Positions 1 to 6,211 of a stretch of DNA of 9,088 bases are shown here, piece after piece. The DNA is from CADAWZ01 sp045114665 (GTDB taxonomy: Bacteria > Vulcanimicrobiota > CADAWZ01): positions 1 to 9,088 of the forward strand of contig JBGUKW010000066.1 of NCBI GenBank assembly GCA_045114665.1, read 5' to 3'. Every line of letters begins with the position of its first letter. Position 1 is the first letter of the stretch. Below the pieces are notes generated by a model. That model did no database searches. It was not told where the DNA came from and saw only the letters and a list, made by a program, of their open reading frames with translations. A program made the translations under genes and the position numbers.

Positions 1-139
1 ACTCGTAAGACCTCTAATTTAAAATAGAGGCAAGGTTCGTTAATATCCCAGAATCCCCTAAATTTATTTATGGGGAGTATGTCAAAGAACAAATTTCACA
101 GTATTAAAAAATAAAGTTTAATGTTCTCGGAGAAAATCC
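1..139 (+). promoter_or_regulatory. Leader region upstream of the sigma factor gene, with two small stem-loops
   Basis: No gene is convincing here. All three forward frames stop within the first 27 bases, so an upstream gene could end here (for example at the TAG at 25-27), but that is not demonstrable. A 6-bp stem pairs 11-16 with 25-30. A second, interrupted stem pairs the CCCC near 55-58 with the GGGG near 72-75. Neither is followed by a T-run, so neither looks like an intrinsic terminator. I compared the segment mentally with tRNA, tmRNA, RNase P and common riboswitch cores and found no match, so a structured leader or the tail of an upstream RNA remains only a possibility. Confidence 0.25.
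95..122 (+). promoter_or_regulatory. Candidate sigma-70-type promoter for the sigma factor gene
   Basis: TTCACA (95-100; 5 of 6 matches to TTGACA) is separated by 16 bases from TTTAAT (117-122; 5 of 6 matches to TATAAT). The predicted start near 129 would fall on the Shine-Dalgarno GGAG (129-132), giving an almost leaderless mRNA. That weakens the call, and chance matches are common in DNA this A+T-rich. Confidence 0.3.
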
Positions 140-952
140 ATGAATTCTGATCTTGCCAGTATATGGAAAACATATAAAGATACTGCAGATCCTGAGTCAA
201 AAGCCTTTTTGACGGAATATTATCTGCCTTTTGTCAAAAATATAGCTTCAAATATTGTTAAAAAAGTAAAATTTGGAGTTGTTGAGTATGGCGATCTTGT
301 GAATGAGGGGATAATTGGATTAATCAAAGCAATAGAACAGTTTGACATAGATAGAGGCATTAAGTTTGAAACTTATGCTATGTCTATAGTTAGAGGAGCT
401 ATCTATAATAGCATAAGAGCTTTGGATTGGGTTCCAGAGCGTACGAGAGAAAAGACAAGGGCTTTACAAAAGGCCATGGATAATTTTTCGGTTATGCATG
501 GAAGGGAAGGTTCTGAAGCTGAGATTGCCAAAGAGATGAATATGACCACTGCAGATGTCTATAATTTGATATCTGATTTGGGTTGTATTTATCTTTTATC
601 ACTTGAACAGCCAGTTTCTTCTGATGAAGATGAGGGAATGATACTCGATTATGTAGAGGATAATGGTTGTTCTAATCCTTCAGAAGAGCTTGAATTTAAA
701 GAGCAGAGACAGGAGATATTTAATGCTATTGAGGCACTTCCTGAAAGAGATTCAAAAATAATAAAACTTCGTTATTTTTCTGGATATTCTTTTGATAGAA
801 TTGCCCAAGAGATTGGAATATCAAAGCAAAGAGTATCACAAATCCATTCAAGAATTATAAGACAGCTTCGCAAAAGTCTTTCAAGTTCTTTTGAGATAGC
901 TTCTTTAAATTATGACGGTGAATCAGATTCGCTGTTTGATTCAAGAGCATAA
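140..952 (+). CDS. RNA polymerase sigma factor, FliA/WhiG class
   Basis: This is an alternative sigma factor of the sigma-70 family, 270 residues, that directs RNA polymerase to a dedicated promoter set. Region 2 is clear around residues 25-104. It contains DLVNEGIIGLIKAIEQFD, then FETYAMSIVRGAI and IRALDWVPERTR; this FETYA...RGAI...DW.P pattern marks the FliA/WhiG subclass. A region 3 helical segment follows (about 105-150), with EIAKEMNMTTADVYNL. Region 4 (about 195-245) holds LPERDSKIIKLRYF and the helix-turn-helix IAQEIGISKQRVSQIHSR. About 20 residues after region 4 are acidic and serine-rich. The start is supported by GGAG 7 bases upstream. In flagellated bacteria this class controls late flagellar genes; in others it controls development or surface genes. 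No flagellar or chemotaxis gene lies in the window, so fliA is not assigned. A strong terminator follows immediately. Confidence 0.93.
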   Translation: MNSDLASIWKTYKDTADPESKAFLTEYYLPFVKNIASNIVKKVKFGVVEYGDLVNEGIIGLIKAIEQFDIDRGIKFETYAMSIVRGAIYNSIRALDWVPERTREKTRALQKAMDNFSVMHGREGSEAEIAKEMNMTTADVYNLISDLGCIYLLSLEQPVSSDEDEGMILDYVEDNGCSNPSEELEFKEQRQEIFNAIEALPERDSKIIKLRYFSGYSFDRIAQEIGISKQRVSQIHSRIIRQLRKSLSSSFEIASLNYDGESDSLFDSRA

Positions 953-1004
953 AAAAATCATCCCTTTTTCTTATTTTTCAAATAAGAAAAAGGGATGTTT
1001 TTTT
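951..1004 (+). terminator. Strong bidirectional intrinsic terminator after the sigma gene
   Basis: A perfect 18-bp stem pairs 959-976 with 980-997 around a 3-base loop (TTC, 977-979). Seven T residues follow at 998-1004. On the other strand the A-run at 951-957 gives a U-run, so the element should also stop leftward transcription. It begins within the stop codon of the sigma gene. Confidence 0.95.
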
Positions 1005-1046
1005 ATTGGTGTTATTTGCTAATATTTCTTTTTACTTATGACGAAT

Positions 1047-1074
1047 TTGCAAAGTTTTAGTTTTGGGATATAAT
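1047..1074 (+). promoter_or_regulatory. Candidate promoter inside the spacer
   Basis: TTGCAA (1047-1052; 4 of 6 matches) is followed after 16 bases by a perfect TATAAT (1069-1074). It lies just past the sigma-gene terminator and points rightward. It could therefore drive a small RNA or a long 5' leader of roughly 380 bases for the gene at 1458. No experimental support is possible here. Confidence 0.3.
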
Positions 1075-1268
1075 AAGACTCACTAAACAATTTTACTCTA
1101 GAGTTTATATCTAATTTCTAAAAACAACCATTCTTTTTCTAAGTGCATTTTGATAGAAACTAATATAGAAAATTGAAATCGTTCCTTTTATTATACCCCA
1201 AAAATTTGTTTACTTGATAATATATTTTATATTTATAAAAAATATTTAAAAATATATAAAAAGGGGAT

Positions 1269-1305
1269 TTTTTGTTTGCATAAAAGAATTTTTTATAAAC
1301 AAAAA
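1269..1305. repeat. Imperfect A+T-only hairpin
   Basis: TTTTTGTTT (1269-1277) pairs with AAACAAAAA (1297-1305). After a 2-base bulge (GC, 1278-1279), ATAAAA (1280-1285) pairs with TTTTAT (1291-1296) around a 5-base loop. That makes 15 pairs, nearly all A-T. A T-run (1306-1310) follows on the plus strand, but a stem this weak would be a poor terminator. Confidence 0.4.
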
Positions 1306-1334
1306 TTTTTAAAAATACTGAATTTTTTATTTTT

Positions 1335-1394
1335 AGGTACAATACACTCACTACAGGCTCCGCTTTGCTCTATTTCGTTCGTTGCATTGTACCT
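1335..1394. repeat. Inverted repeat enclosing a GC-rich core
   Basis: Perfect 9-base arms AGGTACAAT (1335-1343) and ATTGTACCT (1386-1394) enclose a 42-base core (1344-1385). Half of the core bases are G or C, while the flanks are almost pure A+T. The core carries short internal echoes (GCTC twice, CGTT twice). A T-run lies outside the left arm and an A-run outside the right arm, so neither strand has the T-run after the stem that an intrinsic terminator needs. It resembles a small non-coding dispersed repeat or MITE-like unit, but only one copy of the core is visible in the window. Confidence 0.6.
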
Positions 1395-1457
1395 AAAAAA
1401 ATAAAAATATTAGAGTATTAGTATTTTTGAAAATTGTTATAATAATAAAGGGAAAAT

Positions 1458-2435
1458 ATGAGAAAAATAGGTATTACAACGACAATTCCTTCTGAGATAA
1501 TTTATTCAGCAGGTGCTATTCCTGTTGATTTAAATAATATTTTTATAACATCTTTGATTCCAAATGATTTTGTATATTCTGCAGAAAAAGAGGGATTTCC
1601 ATCAACTCTCTGCAGTTGGGTGAAAGGTATTTATTCTTCTGCTAAATCGAGAGATGATCTAAGAGAAATAGTGGTGGTTACTGATGGCGATTGTTCCAAT
1701 TCAAGACCACTTGCCGAGCTTTTAGAGCGAAGCGGAAAAAAGATAATAACTTTTGGCTATCCTTTTGACAGAAATAGGAAAAAACTTGAAGAACATATTT
1801 TTGAATTATTAAATTATTTCAGAGTTACATTAGAAGAAGCATTAAAAACAGCTCATGAACTTGACAAAATAAGAGAAAAACTTGATTATCTCGATTTTTT
1901 GTCTTGGAATGAAGGAAAAATTACAGGTCTTGAAAATCATTTATGGCTTGTTAATTCGAGTGATTTTGAAGGTGATCCAAAAGATTATGAAAATAGGCTT
2001 GATGATTTTTTAAGAACAGCCGAAAAGAGAAAAGAAAAAAATGATTTTCTTAGGATAGGCTTAGTTGGTGTTCCTCCAATTTTTTCTGATTTATATGAAT
2101 ATCTTGAGAGTAAAGGGGCAAGAGTTATATATAATGAAACTCAAAGGCAATTTTCTATTCCAAATAGAGAAGGGGATTTTATTGATAGATATTTAAATTA
2201 TGCCTATCCATATAGTTTTACATTTAGACTTCAAGATATTAAAAAACAAATAGAAACTCGACATCTTGATGGAATTATTCATTATACCCAATCTTTTTGT
2301 CATCACCAAATGGAGCATGTTCTTTTAAAGAAATCTGTAAATATTCCAACTCTTTTTCTTGAAGGTGATAGACCAACTAAATTGGATGAAAGATTAAAAA
2401 TAAGAATCGAAAGTTTTATCGAAATGATCGGATAG
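1458..2435 (+). CDS. 2-hydroxyacyl-CoA dehydratase-like iron-sulfur protein (HgdB/COG1775 family), solitary
   Basis: A 325-residue protein resembling the small subunits (D component) of 2-hydroxyglutaryl- and phenyllactyl-CoA dehydratases. The N-terminus has the family's PSEIIYSAGAIPVDL. The only three cysteines sit at the family cluster positions: C52 in STLCSWVKG, C79 in DGDCSNSRP and C281 in QSFCHHQMEH. The protein ends with a typical LFLEGDRP...RLKIRIESFIEM segment. Three Cys ligands would leave one iron of a [4Fe-4S] cluster open for substrate or solvent. The start has AAAGGG 5 bases upstream. The biochemical dehydratases need a second subunit and an ATP-dependent activator; neither is encoded here, so a different role, perhaps electron transfer or an uncharacterised reduction, is quite possible. 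It lacks the extra cysteines I would expect of a double-cubane cluster protein. Family membership is firm; the reaction is unknown. Confidence 0.8.
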   Translation: MRKIGITTTIPSEIIYSAGAIPVDLNNIFITSLIPNDFVYSAEKEGFPSTLCSWVKGIYSSAKSRDDLREIVVVTDGDCSNSRPLAELLERSGKKIITFGYPFDRNRKKLEEHIFELLNYFRVTLEEALKTAHELDKIREKLDYLDFLSWNEGKITGLENHLWLVNSSDFEGDPKDYENRLDDFLRTAEKRKEKNDFLRIGLVGVPPIFSDLYEYLESKGARVIYNETQRQFSIPNREGDFIDRYLNYAYPYSFTFRLQDIKKQIETRHLDGIIHYTQSFCHHQMEHVLLKKSVNIPTLFLEGDRPTKLDERLKIRIESFIEMIG

Positions 2436-2521
2436 TCTTTGGGTTTAAAAAATATTTTTGCAGGTTTTTTTATTAACTTTATAGAAAGTCTTTTAGATTT
2501 TTATTAATAATAGGATTTTTT

Positions 2522-3697
2522 ATGAAGCGTTTTTTAGTTTTTATTTTGACAGGATTTTTTCTTATATATTCTTTGTCAGCTTGTTCTTCTTCTGTAAATA
2601 TAACTTCAGAAGAATTGATTTCTAAATTAAAGAGTACATATTCATCTATGAATTCATTTCATGAAACTTCGATATGTATTACTAAAGATATTGATAAAAA
2701 CAAAGAATCAAAAGTTGAAACAGATACATATTATTCAAAACCTAATTTTTTGAAAATTACAAGTTTAGGAGTCAAAAATAAGGCATTGATTGTTTCGGAT
2801 GGTTCTGATCTATTTGTAAATTTTAATGATTCAAAAGATGTAAATGTCAGACCAACTGCTAAAAAAATATCAATGATATATTCAAGACTTTCCGCTTCTT
2901 CATTATATTCAGCAGATTCTGTAGTAAATGAATTCTTTTTAATGGATGGAAGATTCCCTTCAGATTATGTGATAAAATCAGAAGTTGAGAAAAAATTTAA
3001 AAAATGTAATGGCATAAATTGTTATGTTTTGAATATAAGTTTTGAAACAGGCGTTAAACAATCACTTTTAATAGATTCAGAGCGTTTTTTGATTTTAGAA
3101 AATAAAATAGATGTCTATTCTCTTTTAAATTCAGAAAAGCTATTGTTTTCTTCAGATGAAACAATGAATATAACTGAAGTAAATCCAAATGTTGATAAAA
3201 AAATATTTGCTTTTGATACAAAAGGTAAGAACATTTTAAAGGCAGGAGAAATGCAGAAAAAACTTTTGGCTTCAGTCGTTTTAAAAGACAAGAAAGCTCC
3301 TGAATTTAAATTGCCAGATATTGATTCAAAAGAAATTTCTCTTTCATCTGATTTGAAAGGCAAAAATGTTTTTGTTATATTTTGGGACCCACTTTATAAA
3401 CCAGCTTTTGATGATATAAGAGAATTAGGAAAGATAAAGAAAGAATTTGGCGATAAAATTGAAATTGTGGGTATTTCAAGTGATTCAAATTCATCTGAAA
3501 GAAAGGCTGTTTTTAAAAAATGTAATGCTGATTTCTTTAATCTTTATGATGCAGGTGCTAAAATTGCAGATTCTTACTATGTAAATGTAGTTCCACATAC
3601 AGTGTTGATTTCGAAAGATGGAATCGTTCTTGCTGAAATGCCAGGAACTCAGGGAAGAGAGGCATTTTTAAAGGCTTTGGAATTGGCAAAAAAATAA
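2522..3697 (+). CDS. Lipoprotein: LolA-like domain fused to a thioredoxin-fold (TlpA/AhpC-like) domain lacking CXXC
   Basis: A 391-residue exported lipoprotein. Residues 1-21 form a type II signal peptide with lipobox LSAC, so C21 should be lipidated. Residues about 29-200 (ELISKLKSTYSSMNSFHETS..., YYSKPNFLKI, LLIDSERFLILENKI) resemble the LolA/LppX-type half-barrel seen in periplasmic lipid or lipoprotein carriers and MucB/RseB-like sensors. Cysteines at 162 and 167 could form a small disulfide loop. Residues about 257-390 are a TlpA/redoxin-like thioredoxin fold: KAPEFKLPDIDSKEISLS, VFVIFW, VGISSD and the cis-proline in VVPHTVLISKDG. Where TlpA has W-C-x-x-C, this protein has L-Y-K-P-A (291-295), so both catalytic cysteines are missing. 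Disulfide exchange is unlikely and a binding or structural role is inferred. AGGA sits 7 bases before the ATG. It is followed 39 bases later by the TPR-like gene, with no terminator between, so the two are probably co-transcribed. Confidence 0.82.
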   Translation: MKRFLVFILTGFFLIYSLSACSSSVNITSEELISKLKSTYSSMNSFHETSICITKDIDKNKESKVETDTYYSKPNFLKITSLGVKNKALIVSDGSDLFVNFNDSKDVNVRPTAKKISMIYSRLSASSLYSADSVVNEFFLMDGRFPSDYVIKSEVEKKFKKCNGINCYVLNISFETGVKQSLLIDSERFLILENKIDVYSLLNSEKLLFSSDETMNITEVNPNVDKKIFAFDTKGKNILKAGEMQKKLLASVVLKDKKAPEFKLPDIDSKEISLSSDLKGKNVFVIFWDPLYKPAFDDIRELGKIKKEFGDKIEIVGISSDSNSSERKAVFKKCNADFFNLYDAGAKIADSYYVNVVPHTVLISKDGIVLAEMPGTQGREAFLKALELAKK

Positions 3698-3736
3698 AAT
3701 AAAAGAATTTATATTTTATAGGGAGATATATTTTAA

Positions 3737-4990
3737 ATGACAAGAATCATAAAAAAAAGTAAAAAGAAAAGAATTGAAGAGCCAGAAGTTGAACCTATTG
3801 AAGAAGGTAAAGACCTGAGTCAATCTGGTAACTTTTTTCAGAATAATAAATTACTTATAACTTGGATTTTAGTTTTGGCTTTTGTTGCAACTTGTATAGG
3901 AGTAACTTCACTTTCAAGTTGCTCAGGAGATAACAAACAGACAACTGCTAATCAAGAAGATAGCAAGAAAAATGACAACTCTAAACTGTTAGAAACTTAC
4001 CGAAAAGCATTAGCTGAGGAAGATTCTGTATCTAATAATGCAAATTTTGCTTATGCTTGTGAATCTGCTGCAAATGCAATAATGAGTGATGTCTTTACTT
4101 CAGAGAATAAAGTAAGTCAAGAAGAATTGACAAAGAAACAGTCTGAATTTGAAAAATATAGAGCTGATGCCATAAAACATTATGAAATAGCTGTTGAGAG
4201 AATGAATGTTCCTGCTTCTGAAAACAGTGAAGATTCTGGAGATTCTACTATTGCTGATTATTCTGAAATAGATAGAAATTATTCTGATTTATCTAAATTG
4301 TATATACAGACAGAACAGTACCAAAAAGTAATCGATATGGCTGTAAAAGATAAAAATGTAAAAGCAATTTTGGATTCACCTAAAGATAAAATTGGCGAAG
4401 TTGCTAAAAATTTGATTGAAAGTAAAACTAAAGATGGTATAGTTATTGAAAATTCTGATTTTATACCTATTTTGTCTAACTACATAATTGCAAAAGCAAA
4501 TACAGGAAAATATTCTGAAGTTGAAAAATTTGTAGATATAGCAATGCAGTATGACACGAATAATATTGCATTGTTGTTGCTTGTTGCACAACATCAAGTT
4601 GAGGCAGATAAATTAGATGAAGCAAGTCAGACTTTAGGAATTGCAAATAATATATTTAGTAATACTATTATGGCCTATTCTTCTTCTGTAAAAGATAAAA
4701 AAGAAGATGAGCAGATAGCAGTAATTCCTTATGATTATATAATGGTTGCCCCTCAGCTTTATTCTATGTCTGGTGATATTTTAATGAAGAAAAATAACAA
4801 AGCTCAGGCAGCTCTTTATTATGATTTTGCATTCCAATCTGCTGTTAAATTAGGGGATGAGAAACTTGCAGAAGAGCTTTTGAAAAAGAGAGCTTCTACT
4901 GGTGTTGAATTAAAAAGACCAGAAACTAAAAAAGAAGGATCTGACAAAGAGAAACAGACTGAAGAGAAGACTGAAGATTCTGCAAAATAA
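3737..4990 (+). CDS. Membrane-anchored helical-repeat (TPR-like) protein
   Basis: A 417-residue protein of unknown specific function. Residues 1-37 are very charged and probably cytoplasmic. Residues 38-57 form one hydrophobic segment ending in TSLSSC (C62), which resembles a lipobox. About 80-390 is predicted helical. It contains paired helices in TPR style, notably LSKLYIQTEQYQKVIDMAVK (186-205), then SEVEKFVDIAMQYDTNNIALLLLVAQ and KLDEASQTLGIANNIFSNTI (292-311), and AQAALYYDFAFQSAVKLGDEKLAEELLKKR. The last 25 residues are Lys/Glu-rich and probably disordered. The bulk should lie outside the cytoplasm, as an envelope scaffold or assembly factor. GGGAG lies 11 bases before the ATG, and no other in-frame start is available before the hydrophobic segment. 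It probably forms an operon with the preceding lipoprotein gene. YfgM- or BamD-like adaptors are architectural analogies only. Confidence 0.72.
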   Translation: MTRIIKKSKKKRIEEPEVEPIEEGKDLSQSGNFFQNNKLLITWILVLAFVATCIGVTSLSSCSGDNKQTTANQEDSKKNDNSKLLETYRKALAEEDSVSNNANFAYACESAANAIMSDVFTSENKVSQEELTKKQSEFEKYRADAIKHYEIAVERMNVPASENSEDSGDSTIADYSEIDRNYSDLSKLYIQTEQYQKVIDMAVKDKNVKAILDSPKDKIGEVAKNLIESKTKDGIVIENSDFIPILSNYIIAKANTGKYSEVEKFVDIAMQYDTNNIALLLLVAQHQVEADKLDEASQTLGIANNIFSNTIMAYSSSVKDKKEDEQIAVIPYDYIMVAPQLYSMSGDILMKKNNKAQAALYYDFAFQSAVKLGDEKLAEELLKKRASTGVELKRPETKKEGSDKEKQTEEKTEDSAK

Positions 4991-5008
4991 TTTAGTGATT
5001 ATTTAGAT

Positions 5009-5053
5009 AAAGGGATTTGCTTGTTTTATATGGAATAGGCTGATCCCTTTTTT
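5009..5053 (+). terminator. Hairpin terminator or attenuator between the TPR-like and gspF-like genes
   Basis: AAAGGGAT (5009-5016) pairs with ATCCCTTT (5043-5050). Inside, GCTTGTT pairs with AATAGGC (two G-U wobbles), separated from the outer stem by a small internal loop. A run of six T residues (5048-5053) follows the GGGAT/ATCCC stem. The next gene starts only 18 bases later, so the element may lower rather than abolish read-through into it. Confidence 0.65.
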
Positions 5054-5071
5054 GTTGAAAGGTTATATTAT

Positions 5072-6208
5072 ATGTCTCTTGAAATAGAAGAAAAAAAAGA
5101 GAATGATAACATTTTTCTTAAAAAGAACAAGGTTATAGACAGGAATTTTTTTGAAAATCTTATTGATCCTGTTACTAAATTTGATATCTATTTATTTACA
5201 AGTCAACTTAGAACAACTATGAATTCTGGACTGGAAATAGTAAGAGCACTTACTATGATAGGTGAGCAGACCCAAAAGAAAATTGTAAAAAATGTGATTA
5301 GGGGAATTATTTTTAAAATAGTTCAAGGTACAAAAATATCAACTGCTATGTCTTATTATCCATGGATGTTTGATACTATTTATATATCTTCTATAAAAGT
5401 TGGCGAAGAAAATGGAAATATTCCACAAATTCTTTTCAATCTTGAAAAATCTATTTTAAAACAGATTGAAGTTGATAGAAAAGTTGTGGGGGCATGTGTT
5501 TATCCTGTTATTGCATTTATAGTTTCTATTGTTTTTGCTATTTTTACTTTTAAATATGTAATGCCAGGAATTATGGAATTTATAGGCAATTTAGATACGG
5601 AGCTTCCTTTGCCTACAAAAATTGTATTATTTTTGACAGATGTGGCGTCATACCCTTATACAAGTCTTATAGTTTTTATTTTAGTGTTTTTGGTCTGTTT
5701 TGGAATTTATAGGTATATAAAACAGCCAAGAGGAAAATATGCTATAGATTATATAACACTTGGAATTCCTGTTTTAAATTCTATTTCAAAAAAATTATCT
5801 TATTCAAATATATGTAGAAATATAGCAACATTGGTTGAAACTGGAATTCCTATAACAAATGCTTTAAGACTTTGTGCTGGGGCTTGTAATAATGTCGTTT
5901 ATTCTCAAAGTTGTGAAATGGCAGCTGAAGCCCTTGAAAATGGGGAACAACTTTCTGAATTTTTTGCTCGCAATTCTTTTTTATATGACAATGTATTTAC
6001 AAGTATGTTCATTGTTGGTGAAGAATCTGGTAATATACCAGAAGTCTCACTTTGTTTGGCAGATATGTATGATAGGGATATTGACAGTTTTTTTAACTCC
6101 ATTAGTTCTATAATAGAACCAGTGATGATTTTATTTGTTGGTGGAGTTATTGGTTTTATAGTTATAAGTGTTTTTATGCCCCTTTATACTGTATTTTCCG
6201 CTTTTTAG
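5072..6208 (+). CDS. Type II secretion / type IV pilus inner-membrane platform protein, GspF/PilC family
   Basis: This 378-residue inner-membrane protein has two tandem T2SSF domains. The first covers about residues 38-160, with FTSQLRTTMNSGLEIVRAL and the signature VGEENGNIPQIL (110-121). The second covers about 242-368, with CRNIATLVETGIPITNALRL and VGEESGNIPEVS (315-326). Hydrophobic segments lie near 140-162, 195-215 and 348-370, matching the family's three-helix topology. GspF/PilC proteins form the membrane base that couples the assembly ATPase to the pilin-like filament. The first ~35 residues are acidic and basic, and probably cytoplasmic. No GspE/PilB ATPase, prepilin, peptidase or secretin occurs in the window, so the system it serves is unknown and either gspF or pilC could be argued. 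AAAGG precedes the ATG by 9 bases. A hairpin terminator lies just upstream; ldt converges from the right with a 3-base gap. Confidence 0.93.
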   Translation: MSLEIEEKKENDNIFLKKNKVIDRNFFENLIDPVTKFDIYLFTSQLRTTMNSGLEIVRALTMIGEQTQKKIVKNVIRGIIFKIVQGTKISTAMSYYPWMFDTIYISSIKVGEENGNIPQILFNLEKSILKQIEVDRKVVGACVYPVIAFIVSIVFAIFTFKYVMPGIMEFIGNLDTELPLPTKIVLFLTDVASYPYTSLIVFILVFLVCFGIYRYIKQPRGKYAIDYITLGIPVLNSISKKLSYSNICRNIATLVETGIPITNALRLCAGACNNVVYSQSCEMAAEALENGEQLSEFFARNSFLYDNVFTSMFIVGEESGNIPEVSLCLADMYDRDIDSFFNSISSIIEPVMILFVGGVIGFIVISVFMPLYTVFSAF

Positions 6209-6211
6209 TGA

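Larger units (their letters stand above)
1005..1457. other. Gene-free A+T-rich spacer with inverted repeats
   Basis: About 450 bases with no credible gene. The only sizeable open frame (minus strand, 1160-1351) translates to an almost pure Lys/Asn/Tyr/Phe/Ile string typical of random A+T-rich DNA. The spacer holds a promoter-like pair (1047-1074), a short palindrome ACTCTAGAGT (1095-1104), an imperfect hairpin (1269-1305) and a GC-enriched inverted repeat (1335-1394), listed separately where supportable. An untranslated RNA is possible on either strand. A leftward transcript from the TATAAT on the minus strand (1195-1190) would end at the bidirectional terminator, but its -35 match is poor. 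Confidence 0.6.

Noticed and set aside
1..60. GGTTCG with a nearby stem suggesting a tRNA or tmRNA 3' end
   Set aside because: No T-stem pairing, no acceptor stem and no CCA-type end can be built.
112..130. TAAAGTTT resembling a FliA -35 element upstream of the sigma gene
   Set aside because: The matching GCCGATAA -10 element is absent at the required spacing, so it is a chance match.
1160..1351. Minus-strand open frame of 63 codons in the spacer
   Set aside because: Composition is almost only Lys, Asn, Tyr, Phe and Ile, it spans both inverted repeats, and it has no convincing ribosome site.
1438..1443. TATAAT just before the dehydratase-like gene
   Set aside because: There is no -35 box at proper spacing, and the start site would fall on the ribosome-binding site.
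2458..2485. TTGCAG and TATAGA as a promoter for the lipoprotein gene
   Set aside because: Only 3 of 6 and 4 of 6 matches, which is weak in A+T-rich DNA; the gene may be read from upstream.
3115..3743. Minus-strand open frames opposite the lipoprotein gene
   Set aside because: They are antisense shadows of the continuous lipoprotein coding frame and have no ribosome site.
5874..6113. Overlapping plus- and minus-strand frames inside the gspF-like gene
   Set aside because: They overlap the second T2SSF domain, which is strongly supported in its own frame.
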